From Cytophagales bacterium (lineage in GTDB: Bacteria > Bacteroidota > Bacteroidia > Cytophagales > Cyclobacteriaceae), in NCBI GenBank assembly GCA_003537495.1, contig DPSB01000382.1, forward strand, positions 1 through 7,268: a stretch of DNA of 7,268 nucleotides, in the 5' to 3' direction. Shown one piece after another: positions 1 through 7,268 of the stretch (positions within the stretch are counted from its first letter, which is position 1; every line of letters begins with the position of its first letter). Position numbers and translations under genes: made by a program. The notes beneath the pieces were generated by a model. The model was not told the origin of the DNA, searched no databases, and was given only the letters and a program-made list of their open reading frames with translations.

Positions 1-1
1 C

Positions 2-199
2 GGAGTTACTGCTGTTCCGGTTTACATTGAGAAGATTGACCTGGATAAGCCGCTACCAGTAATTGATACAACCTCGTTTTACGTTGCCAACTTCGTTTCG
101 CTTAAAGAGCGAGAAACATTTTGGCAACGCTTTAGTGGTACGCGGGGAAAGAAGGTAGTGGATGAAGTAAACAGGCAGCAAAAGGATAATAGTAATTAA
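2..199 (+). CDS. C-terminal end of an unrecognised protein (partial, 5' end outside window)
   Basis: An open frame runs from the window edge to a TAA at 197-199 and gives the last 65 residues of a protein. It reads as genuine coding sequence: mixed hydrophobic/charged composition with an aromatic-rich stretch (SFYVANFVSLKERETFWQRF) and a very polar, lysine/asparagine-rich tail ending KDNSN. No membrane segment, sorting tail or catalytic motif is visible, and I do not recognise the family. It is the only plus-strand gene in the window and converges on the T9SS-secreted protein gene, with only 21 bases between the two stop codons. That it is coding is fairly sure; its function is unknown. Confidence 0.65.
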   Translation, partial: GVTAVPVYIEKIDLDKPLPVIDTTSFYVANFVSLKERETFWQRFSGTRGKKVVDEVNRQQKDNSN

Positions 200-223
200 A
201 TATTGCCGTTGCGAAGTTAATTA
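193..223. terminator. Possible bidirectional terminator hairpin between convergent genes
   Basis: TAATTAA at 193-199 is complementary to TTAATTA at 217-223, and the interval can extend the stem through TTGC (203-206) against GC/AA (211-215) with one bulge. The arms contain the stop codons of both convergent genes. The stem is almost all A/T and neither side has a long T tract, so termination activity is inferred mainly from position. Confidence 0.25.
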
Positions 224-2524
224 ATACTTAAATAGTTTTATGATACCGCGTTTGTTATTAGGTAAAATGTACGTTAAAATGTATGAGCCTTTGCTATAGT
301 TGGAAAGATCTAAAACATGACTTTTGGAGAATTTCTCAGCTACTAATGTTCGGCCAATCAAATCTGATAAAACAAAATTTATTGCTTCTTCTGAATTGAA
401 TTCAAACATGACCATTCCACTTGTTGGATTAGGCCAAGTAATAAATTTATTATCTTCTTCTTGAGTATCGGTTATTACAGCACGAATAACCATTTCGGCA
501 TGGTTAGAGCCTTTGTAATTATTATCTACAACAGATGCTACAACATTATACGTTCCTGCTGCATGAGGGGGTTCTTTCTTATCATTATACAAAACTTCAA
601 CAGATAAATTTGGAGGATCAGTTGCTATCGTTACTGATTTAGATTCTCCGGAAAACTCATGTTCTGTTCCAGAGATTATAACATTCGCATCTGCTTTTAA
701 TGCGGTTATTTTATGGATCAATTCCTCGACTTCACCGCATTCTCCTCGGGCGGCAAGAACAATATTTCCATTGGCAGTTCCCGTTACGGCCTTAACAATT
801 ATACTATTTGTGTTTTGACCTTCCTCTAATAGAAATCCAGTTGGCAGCGACCAAGTGTAGCTAATGAGGGGATCATCAGAGGCCACGGTAAACGTTTCTG
901 TTGAATTGAATACAAGGTCATTTGTCCAAGTACCGAGAGGTTTTGGTTTATCAATGGCTTTTACCACAATAGAAAAGGATGTTTCATGATAGACTACTGG
1001 ACTTCCTGAATCGCTGACGCGTACTGTAATAAAATGATTGCCTAATTGCGACATTGATGGCTTCCAAGAGAAATTTCCTGTATTGGTTTCTACAGTAGCA
1101 CCATTTGGTGCAGGTTCTTTAAGAGAATACACTAACTGCTGGGTAGGAAGATCCTCGTCTTTTGCAATAATTGTAAAGTTCAAAGATCCTCCACATGTAA
1201 TACTTATATTTTCTATAGGTGTAAGGGTTGGTGTACTATTTACTTCGGCCACAGTCACCGATACCTCCTTCTGATCAAACATTTGCGGATTCCCATTATC
1301 AGTGACCCTGACGGAGAAGGTATAAGTTCCCCCACCCTGTACTTCATTTGGCCACCAACTAAATACACCGGAGGTTGGATGTATGCTTGCTCCTGTTGGA
1401 GCGGCAATTAATGAATAAGATAAAAGCTGTGAACTCTGTGAATCAAAGGCAGAAGCTGTAAAAGTTACTTCCATCCCTTCGGTAGCAGATATACTTCCTA
1501 TATCTGACAATATTGGAGGAGTATTCCCTCGTATTATATTTAGTATATATATATTTTCCGATCCATCTGTGGCAGTTACGGTTACTGTTATTATGTTGTT
1601 GCCCATTGCCAAGCCAATCGGCTGTGATACTTGTCCGCTTGTTGTTAGAATGTCGTTGATTTGAATTATGGATGAAGGATCGCTCGCCACTGGTGTAATG
1701 GTAATGGCTGTAACGGATTGATCAATTAGGGATGAATATTGTTGAATGTGGGGTTGAAAGGTAGGTGATAAAATTCCTGGATTGATTGACAAAGAAGAAA
1801 GTGCCGTTGCTTCATTGGCTACTTTGGCAAGAAAGCCTACTTGATTGTTGTAAGTAAAATAGAGATTACCAAATGATGCAATTCCACCATTCGAAGCCCA
1901 ACCAGTAACAAAAACGTCCTCTGCTTTACTAAGTGTAATGTCGATATAATCATGTATAAAAGCTTCTGACTTTAGCGACCAAATAAGATCCCCAGACGCG
2001 CTAAATTTGCTTAAATATTTAGGCGTATTTACACCATCCTTCCCTGTGTTTAAAAAGATAGTTCCATTTACGCCAATTCGCAGAGGACCAACATCAGGAA
2101 CAGATGTCAGAAGTTTAGCCCATTCGAATTTGGCTTCGCGGACGTTATATTTTGTGAGATACCCCTCATGTCCGTAGTAATAAGTATCAGTAGATTTAGT
2201 TGTGGTTACCGTGAAACTGCCAAACGACACAGAGGGCTGCATCGCTCGAAAAAAAGCTCCGTAAAGATAAAGCTTACTATCACGAATTTCCATGTCGGCA
2301 GCGTATAAGTATTTTAGGTTGTGGTCAGTGGGTGTGACAGAAAGTAAGTTTCCGTTGGTTGGATTGAGTTCGGTAATGAGCGTTTCATTTGAGATAGCAA
2401 TGGATTCACCATTAAATTCAAGATTGTATGATTCTACATTGGAAATTATCCAAAGACTTTCTTGTTCGGGAAAAAATTGTATATCACTACTGTACAGCAG
2501 AAAATCATGTTTTTTTTGCCACAA
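221..2524 (-). CDS. C-terminal part of an interrupted T9SS-secreted multidomain surface protein
   Basis: This is the downstream portion of one long gene whose upstream portion is 2546-3190; both are in the same frame, separated by a TGA. The TTG at 2522-2524 is only the first possible start after the stop. No signal peptide follows it, so independent expression is unlikely. In whole-gene numbering (ATG at 3190 = residue 1, stop = codon 215) this part holds: the rest of a propeller-like repeat region to about 458, with further KY/KF-type repeats near K347, K395 and K456; a cadherin-like beta-sandwich at about 463-554 (starts LSSLSINPG, ends near YILNI); two Ig-like domains at about 556-650 and 653-746; a PKD-like domain at about 749-828 (YTWSLPTGF); an MBG-like domain at about 834-904; and a T9SS type A sorting domain at about 908-989 (WPNPTSG, DLIGRTL, KGSYIL). 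Likely role, by family: export through the Por/T9SS outer-membrane system to the cell surface, perhaps in adhesion. The ligand is unknown. Confidence 0.8.
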   Translation of the reverse strand: MWQKKHDFLLYSSDIQFFPEQESLWIISNVESYNLEFNGESIAISNETLITELNPTNGNLLSVTPTDHNLKYLYAADMEIRDSKLYLYGAFFRAMQPSVSFGSFTVTTTKSTDTYYYGHEGYLTKYNVREAKFEWAKLLTSVPDVGPLRIGVNGTIFLNTGKDGVNTPKYLSKFSASGDLIWSLKSEAFIHDYIDITLSKAEDVFVTGWASNGGIASFGNLYFTYNNQVGFLAKVANEATALSSLSINPGILSPTFQPHIQQYSSLIDQSVTAITITPVASDPSSIIQINDILTTSGQVSQPIGLAMGNNIITVTVTATDGSENIYILNIIRGNTPPILSDIGSISATEGMEVTFTASAFDSQSSQLLSYSLIAAPTGASIHPTSGVFSWWPNEVQGGGTYTFSVRVTDNGNPQMFDQKEVSVTVAEVNSTPTLTPIENISITCGGSLNFTIIAKDEDLPTQQLVYSLKEPAPNGATVETNTGNFSWKPSMSQLGNHFITVRVSDSGSPVVYHETSFSIVVKAIDKPKPLGTWTNDLVFNSTETFTVASDDPLISYTWSLPTGFLLEEGQNTNSIIVKAVTGTANGNIVLAARGECGEVEELIHKITALKADANVIISGTEHEFSGESKSVTIATDPPNLSVEVLYNDKKEPPHAAGTYNVVASVVDNNYKGSNHAEMVIRAVITDTQEEDNKFITWPNPTSGMVMFEFNSEEAINFVLSDLIGRTLVAEKFSKSHVLDLSNYSKGSYILTYILPNNKRGIIKLFKY

Positions 2525-2545
2525 TTTTTGACCCGAATGTGAGTA

Positions 2546-2548
2546 TCA
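2546..2548 (-). other. In-frame TGA interrupting the secreted-protein gene
   Basis: The plus strand reads TCA here, giving TGA on the coding strand. The same frame then continues with no further stop to the TAA at 221-223. It falls in a repeat unit, SLT-stop-YSHSGQKLW, and sits exactly where sister units have Lys or Arg (FLAKYDTQG, FICRYSPTG, YLTKY, YLSKFSASG). CGA or AGA (Arg) to TGA is a single base change. The 8-base A homopolymer nearby (2510-2517, minus strand) does not shift the frame. Whether this is a true mutation, a base-call error or a read-through site cannot be decided here. Confidence 0.85.
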
Positions 2549-3190
2549 GGTTAGGCTGTCGAAATAGAAATAGTCATCAGGCCCCATTGCAGCAGTGTAA
2601 GCATCTAGTAGCTTACCCTTTAATACGATTAATCCATGCGCATTGACTGATAGGGGATTCTCCGAAGAGCCAGTGAAAAACTTTTTGAGCTGAACGATTC
2701 CGGTTGGGGAGTATCTACAGATGAAAGAAGATCCATTGTATGGATCCCAAATTGAAGGCAATGTCAAGGAAGTGTTATTATCAAGATGAACTATGCCCTC
2801 GAAGACGTTAGAGGTGTTGTTCATATTACCTAGAATATACGCATTTCCTTCATTGTCTGTAACAACATCATACACATCAATACTGCTACGTGTACTGGTT
2901 ATGGACTTTGACCATTGAACATTTCCTTGTGTGTCATATTTGGCCAAAAAATAAGTTGAGTGTGAGGTGGTCGATCCTGTGTAGGTAAGGTTTCCAAAAG
3001 TAATCTTTCCCATGTACCAGCCTAGTACAAATGTATTTCCGTTAGAATCTGTAGCTGAGCTTAACACCTCGGACTGGTCGGATGAGTTGCCGATACCGAT
3101 CTTTTTAAGCAATTGCCAGTTTTGTGAAAAAACGAAATGTTGTTGTATTATGAAACAAGTAACAAACGTTAGAATAAATTTTGGTTTCAT
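2546..3190 (-). CDS. N-terminal part of the interrupted T9SS-secreted protein (signal peptide and propeller-like repeats)
   Basis: The frame encodes 214 residues before the TGA. I chose the ATG at 3188-3190 because it begins a standard Sec signal peptide (MKPKF, hydrophobic ILTFVTCFII, likely cleavage after FSQ at about residue 23). The frame can be extended to a TTG at 3211, but that codon overlaps the candidate -7 box. After the signal come propeller-like (SBBP-type) repeats recognisable as 'DSNGNTFVLGW', 'FGNLTY', 'FLAKYDTQGNVQW' (about 81-93), 'DNEGNAYILGN' and 'FICRYSPTG' (156-164). The same repeat type continues beyond the stop, which shows that the two parts are one gene. Alone, this product would be exported to the periplasm but would lack the sorting tail needed for T9SS passage, so it is probably non-functional. 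Full length would be 989 codons, normal for such proteins. Confidence 0.8.
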   Translation of the reverse strand: MKPKFILTFVTCFIIQQHFVFSQNWQLLKKIGIGNSSDQSEVLSSATDSNGNTFVLGWYMGKITFGNLTYTGSTTSHSTYFLAKYDTQGNVQWSKSITSTRSSIDVYDVVTDNEGNAYILGNMNNTSNVFEGIVHLDNNTSLTLPSIWDPYNGSSFICRYSPTGIVQLKKFFTGSSENPLSVNAHGLIVLKGKLLDAYTAAMGPDDYFYFDSLT

Positions 3191-3208
3191 ACCTTGAGGA
3201 TTGATCTC

Positions 3209-3216
3209 CAAAGATA
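3209..3216 (-). promoter_or_regulatory. Candidate Bacteroidota -7 box for the secreted-protein gene
   Basis: The minus strand reads TATCTTTG, matching the Bacteroidota -7 consensus TAnnTTTG, 18 bases upstream of the ATG at 3190. No good TTTG -33 element is seen about 19-21 bases further upstream, so this is half of a promoter at best. The short leader it implies (roughly a dozen bases) is compatible with the chosen ATG. Confidence 0.4.
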
Positions 3217-3293
3217 AATCAATTTTAGCCTAATTTGCGATTGCGCTGTATTCTTCACACAAGGTGAATCAGGGAGGATTTACTAACATAGTA

Positions 3294-3325
3294 ACTACTA
3301 AAAACTTCTGCTAAAGTTAAGTAGT
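3294..3325 (-). terminator. Hairpin downstream of the ROK kinase gene, possible terminator
   Basis: ACTACT (3294-3299) pairs with AGTAGT (3320-3325), and inside that AACTT (3303-3307) pairs with AAGTT (3314-3318) around a six-base loop, with a small AAA/A internal loop. It lies about 23 bases past the kinase stop codon. No T run follows on the minus strand, so classical intrinsic termination is uncertain. The rest of the 158-base intergenic stretch shows only the candidate -7 box at 3209-3216. Confidence 0.3.
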
Positions 3326-3348
3326 CTCAAAAATTGGAGTTGATATAA

Positions 3349-4332
3349 CTAAGCCAACTCCGATTTCAGCTGCAGCTTATCCAAATAATCCCAAACCAAA
3401 CTACTTGCCCCCAGAATAGGTGCGGCCTGGTTTTGCATGGCGGATGGAAGAACTTTTATTTTGCCACGGAACAACGGCATCAGGTTAGCTTCCATGTGTT
3501 TGATGGTAGGGCGGAATATTAAATCGCCAGCCATCGATAAACCACCAAATAGGAAGATGGCTTCCGGGTCTGTGTGTACCACGGTTTCGGCTAACTTCAT
3601 TCCTAAAATCCGGCCGGTGTATTCAAACGCTTCAATGGCTACAACGTCCCCACGATGGGCAGCCTCTGAAATCATTTTTGTATTTAAATCTTCAAAACTG
3701 ATTCCTCTTAGTTCACTTGGCTCCAGGTGATCGGCCAATAGTTTATAAACTGTGCGCTTGATGCCTGTTGCTGAGACATAAGTCTCCAGGCAACCGCGCT
3801 TTCCACAATTGCAATATCTACCGGCCGGATTAACAGAAGTATGACCCACTTCGCCTGCAATACCATGGTGTCCGTTTAATAACACACCGCCACATACAAA
3901 GCCACTGCCCAATCCGGTGCCGAGGGTAATCACGACAAAGTCCTTCATGTGTTTGGCGTTACCATAAATCATTTCACCCACGGCTGCGGCATTCGCATCG
4001 TTGGTTAAAATACAGGGTACATCAAACTCTTCTTTAAACAAGCGTGCCAGTGGTAATACACCTTTCCACTTTAAGTTAGTGGCGCGTTCAATATTTCCAC
4101 TGTAATAATTTCCGTTTGCAGCACCAACACCAATACCCACTATGCGTGTATCGCCAGGTAACTCTTGTATTCCTTTTCGTAGCGCATCGGCCATTCCATC
4201 AAAGTAATCCTGAAACTCTTCGTATTGAGTTGTAGGAATGTTTCCTTGATGTAACACATTGCCGGCACGATCTACAATACCATACTTGGTATTTGTTCCG
4301 CCAATATCAATGCCGATGGTAAGATCCTTCAT
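3349..4332 (-). CDS. ROK-family sugar kinase, probable glucokinase
   Basis: The 327-residue product has the normal length and all hallmarks of a ROK kinase. The N-terminal phosphate-binding motif is DIGGTNTKYG (9-18). The catalytic Asp is in LTNDANAAA (D112). A glycine-rich loop GTGLGSG lies at 138-144, the ROK sugar-binding motif EVGH at 161-164, and the zinc site consists of H164 with C174, C176 and C181 (CNCGKRGC). An adenosine-binding LFGG follows at 261-264. There is no N-terminal helix-turn-helix, so it is an enzyme and not a ROK repressor. It should phosphorylate a hexose with ATP in the cytoplasm. Glucose is inferred from its place directly behind pfkA and pgi; other ROK members use fructose, mannose or N-acetyl sugars. 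The ATG at 4332 is 6 bases after the pfkA stop, implying co-transcription and probably coupled translation. The gene ends in TAG. No defects are seen. Confidence 0.93.
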   Translation of the reverse strand: MKDLTIGIDIGGTNTKYGIVDRAGNVLHQGNIPTTQYEEFQDYFDGMADALRKGIQELPGDTRIVGIGVGAANGNYYSGNIERATNLKWKGVLPLARLFKEEFDVPCILTNDANAAAVGEMIYGNAKHMKDFVVITLGTGLGSGFVCGGVLLNGHHGIAGEVGHTSVNPAGRYCNCGKRGCLETYVSATGIKRTVYKLLADHLEPSELRGISFEDLNTKMISEAAHRGDVVAIEAFEYTGRILGMKLAETVVHTDPEAIFLFGGLSMAGDLIFRPTIKHMEANLMPLFRGKIKVLPSAMQNQAAPILGASSLVWDYLDKLQLKSELA

Positions 4333-4338
4333 GACTAT

Positions 4339-5322
4339 TTAGATAGATAGTATTTTAGAAATGCGAAGTGACTCGCTGTCGATTTCATGATGATATTTCA
4401 TGATGGTATCAAAATCGTTATACACAATTTTGTTGTTGAGAATTCCAACCATCACATCTTTTTCGCCCTTTAACAATCCTTCTACCGCTGCCACTCCCAT
4501 TTTGCTGGCCAATACCCGATCGAAGTAAGTAGGGGTACCCCCGCGTTGCAAGTGGCCGAGTATGGTTACTTTAATATCGAAGTAGTTGTTGCGTTCCGAA
4601 AACTTCTTGGCCAACTCCATGGCGCCACCCAGTTTACTGCCTTCGGCAACAACTACTAAGCTCGACTTCTTATTGGTCTTGCCGCCTTCATCAAGCTTAG
4701 CAAACAAGCCTTCCAGCGTCATGGTTTCTTCTGGAATTATAGTAGCCACTGCACCACCGGCAATACCACAATTAATAGCGATATATCCAGAGTTGCGGCC
4801 CATCACTTCAATAAAAAATAATCGGTTGTGAGAGATAGCGGTGTCGCGAATTTTGTCAATGGCTTCAACAGCTGTGTTGGTAGCGGTATCAAATCCTACT
4901 GTAAAATCAGTACCGGCAATGTCGTTATCAATTGTGCCTGGAATACATACGGCTGGTATTCCGTATTCTTCATGAAGTTTATGTAAGCCAGTGAAGGTAC
5001 CATCGCCACCTATGGCAACAAGTGCTTCAATGCCATGCTTCTTTAAATTGATGAAAGCTTTTTCACGACCTTCTTTGGTTCTGAATTCCTGGCTGCGGGC
5101 TGATTTCAGAATAGTACCACCACGTTGGATAATATTACCTACAGAACGCGCTCCAAGTTTTACAATATCGCCATCAATCATGCCTTCGTATCCTTGCATG
5201 ATTCCGTAGATCTCTTTTTTATAATATATAGCTGCCCGAACAACAGCTCTTAATGCGGCATTCATACCGGGTGCATCGCCACCCGATGTGAACACACCTA
5301 TTTTAGAAATTTTTGACTCCAT
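4339..5322 (-). CDS. pfkA: ATP-dependent 6-phosphofructokinase
   Basis: This enzyme phosphorylates fructose-6-phosphate to fructose-1,6-bisphosphate with ATP, the committing step of glycolysis, in the cytoplasm. The 327-residue length fits the bacterial PfkA family (about 320). Visible motifs are SGGDAPGMN (13-21) and GGDGT (105-109) for ATP binding, where the Gly after Asp marks the ATP-dependent rather than pyrophosphate-dependent type. The catalytic loop is PGTIDND (128-134) with D132 as the base. Substrate contacts are R167, MGRNSG (174-179), E227 and GHLQRGG (256-262). Arginines at 25 and 29 match positions of the allosteric effector site in the E. coli enzyme, so nucleotide/PEP control is plausible. 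The ATG at 5322 follows a candidate promoter in the 61-base gap after pgi, and the ROK kinase follows 6 bases downstream. The gene is intact, with TAA as its stop. Confidence 0.97.
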   Translation of the reverse strand: MESKISKIGVFTSGGDAPGMNAALRAVVRAAIYYKKEIYGIMQGYEGMIDGDIVKLGARSVGNIIQRGGTILKSARSQEFRTKEGREKAFINLKKHGIEALVAIGGDGTFTGLHKLHEEYGIPAVCIPGTIDNDIAGTDFTVGFDTATNTAVEAIDKIRDTAISHNRLFFIEVMGRNSGYIAINCGIAGGAVATIIPEETMTLEGLFAKLDEGGKTNKKSSLVVVAEGSKLGGAMELAKKFSERNNYFDIKVTILGHLQRGGTPTYFDRVLASKMGVAAVEGLLKGEKDVMVGILNNKIVYNDFDTIMKYHHEIDSESLRISKILSI

Positions 5323-5342
5323 TAAAGCTTTAACAAGAGGCC

Positions 5343-5372
5343 CAAAAATACGCGTAAAACAGTGTTATCCAA
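5343..5372 (-). promoter_or_regulatory. Candidate Bacteroidota promoter for pfkA and the ROK kinase
   Basis: On the minus strand TTG (5370-5372) is followed by 19 bases and then TATTTTTG (5343-5350). This fits the Bacteroidota pattern of a TTTG/TTG -33 element about 19 bases before TAnnTTTG. Transcription would start around 5336, leaving a leader of about 14 bases before the ATG at 5322. A 12-base perfect palindrome (TTAAAGCTTTAA, 5322-5333) fills most of that leader. This is the best promoter candidate in the window. Confidence 0.5.
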
Positions 5373-5383
5373 GCGTTAAGCCT

Positions 5384-7039
<1,656 letters not shown>

Positions 7040-7064
7040 TTATTAGTCCAAATAATTCGGAGAG

Positions 7065-7072
7065 CAAAAATA
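7065..7072 (-). promoter_or_regulatory. Candidate -7 box for pgi
   Basis: The minus strand reads TATTTTTG, a match to TAnnTTTG and the same octamer as the box before pfkA. It lies 28 bases upstream of the pgi ATG. About 19 bases further upstream there is only a T run (7089-7095) where a TTTG -33 element would be expected, so the -33 match is poor. Confidence 0.42.
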
Positions 7073-7088
7073 AGATGCGCTGAACAGT

Positions 7089-7120
7089 AAAAAAATGGGA
7101 TTGTTAAACAGTGACTTAAC
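7089..7120 (-). terminator. Weak terminator-like hairpin after the START-like gene
   Basis: GTTAA (7103-7107) pairs with TTAAC (7116-7120), one arm overlapping the gene's stop codon. On the minus strand a seven-base T run (7089-7095) follows after a seven-base spacer. The stem is short and A/T-rich and the T run is displaced, so support is slight. The T run may instead belong to the pgi promoter. Confidence 0.22.
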
Positions 7121-7268
7121 CGCCCACCACCTTTCTCAGGTTTTCGATCAGGCCTTCCCAAAGATCTTCGAGTTCATCCAGATCATCAAAATCGGAATAA
7201 TCAGATACCTTAAGGAAAGTGGTTTAAGTAAGTTCATTTAATTCGAGACGCAACTCGAAATAGCTTGG
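7116..7268 (-). pseudogene. C-terminal end of a START-like (SRPBCC-fold) protein, interrupted by an in-frame stop
   Basis: The frame enters from the right edge as PSYFELRLELNELT, meets TAA (7224-7226), and continues in the same frame as TTFLKVSDYSDFDDLDELED through LWEGLIENLRKVVGG to the stop at 7116-7118. From memory, the combined pattern resembles the C-terminus of the START-like domain proteins widespread in Bacteroidota: a strand ending in NELT, a second strand FLKVSDYSD, an acidic linker, then a final amphipathic helix with LWEGLIENL. The helix would close over the ligand pocket of the SRPBCC fold; ligand and role are unknown. Truncation at the TAA would remove the last strand and the helix, so the product is probably inactive unless the stop is an error or is read through. 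The 5' part lies outside the window. It is in the same direction as pgi, 79 bases upstream of it. Confidence 0.6.
7224..7226 (-). other. In-frame TAA interrupting the START-like gene
   Basis: The plus strand reads TTA, giving TAA between NELT and TTFLKVSDY. Coding character is strong on both sides in the same frame, so a substitution rather than an indel explains the break. CAA (Gln), AAA (Lys) or GAA (Glu) are single-step precursors. The site is 43 bases from the window edge, so low-quality sequence near a contig end is one explanation, if the window edge is a contig edge. Confidence 0.6.

Noticed and set aside
2510..2517. Frameshift at an eight-base homopolymer as the cause of the split gene.
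   Set aside because: The reading frame is the same before and after both the homopolymer and the stop, so no indel is needed.
221..2524. Independent gene starting at TTG 2524.
   Set aside because: There is no signal peptide, promoter or ribosome site, and the protein would begin in the middle of a repeat unit that starts before the TGA.
2480..2548. TGA at 2546-2548 as a selenocysteine codon; a CTGCTGTACAGTAG-type hairpin lies downstream (2490-2503).
   Set aside because: The aligned residue in sister repeats is Lys/Arg, not Cys. The hairpin is about 45 bases away with no proper loop, unlike a bacterial SECIS directly after the codon, and a propeller repeat has no evident redox role.
2428..2646. 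Plus-strand open frame across the TGA site, as a possible antisense gene explaining the interruption.
   Set aside because: It has low-complexity, unlikely protein composition and no promoter box; it is best explained as the shadow of the minus-strand gene.

Overview
The window looks like chromosomal DNA from a free-living member of the Bacteroidota, probably the Cytophagales/Cytophagia side. The evidence is a large secreted protein with a type IX secretion (T9SS) C-terminal sorting domain, -7 boxes of the Bacteroidota form TAnnTTTG, no clear Shine-Dalgarno sequences before the starts, and a START-like protein of the kind common in that phylum. Genus or species cannot be read from the sequence.

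Layout, left to right: the last 65 codons of an unrecognised plus-strand gene (2-199) converge on a long minus-strand gene. That gene (221-3190) encodes an outer-surface or secreted protein: signal peptide, propeller-like repeats, a cadherin-like beta-sandwich, two Ig-like domains, a PKD-like domain, an MBG-like domain and a T9SS sorting tail. It is split by one in-frame TGA (2546-2548), and the frame is identical on both sides. A 158-base intergenic stretch (3191-3348) holds a candidate -7 box and a hairpin. Then, all on the minus strand, come a ROK-family sugar kinase (3349-4332), ATP-dependent 6-phosphofructokinase pfkA (4339-5322) and glucose-6-phosphate isomerase pgi (5384-7036). At the right edge is the C-terminal end of a START-like (SRPBCC-fold) protein (7116-7268), also cut by one in-frame stop, TAA at 7224-7226.

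The three central genes form a block for upper glycolysis. The ROK kinase probably phosphorylates glucose, Pgi converts glucose-6-phosphate to fructose-6-phosphate, and PfkA commits it as fructose-1,6-bisphosphate. pfkA and the kinase are 6 bases apart and surely co-transcribed. pgi and pfkA each have a TATTTTTG box just upstream, so pfkA-kinase probably has its own promoter as well as possible read-through from pgi.

I found no mobile element, CRISPR array, RNA gene or evident new system. The most unusual signal is the pair of single in-frame nonsense codons in the two genes flanking an otherwise intact glycolytic block. Real mutation, sequence error and read-through cannot be told apart from this window alone.
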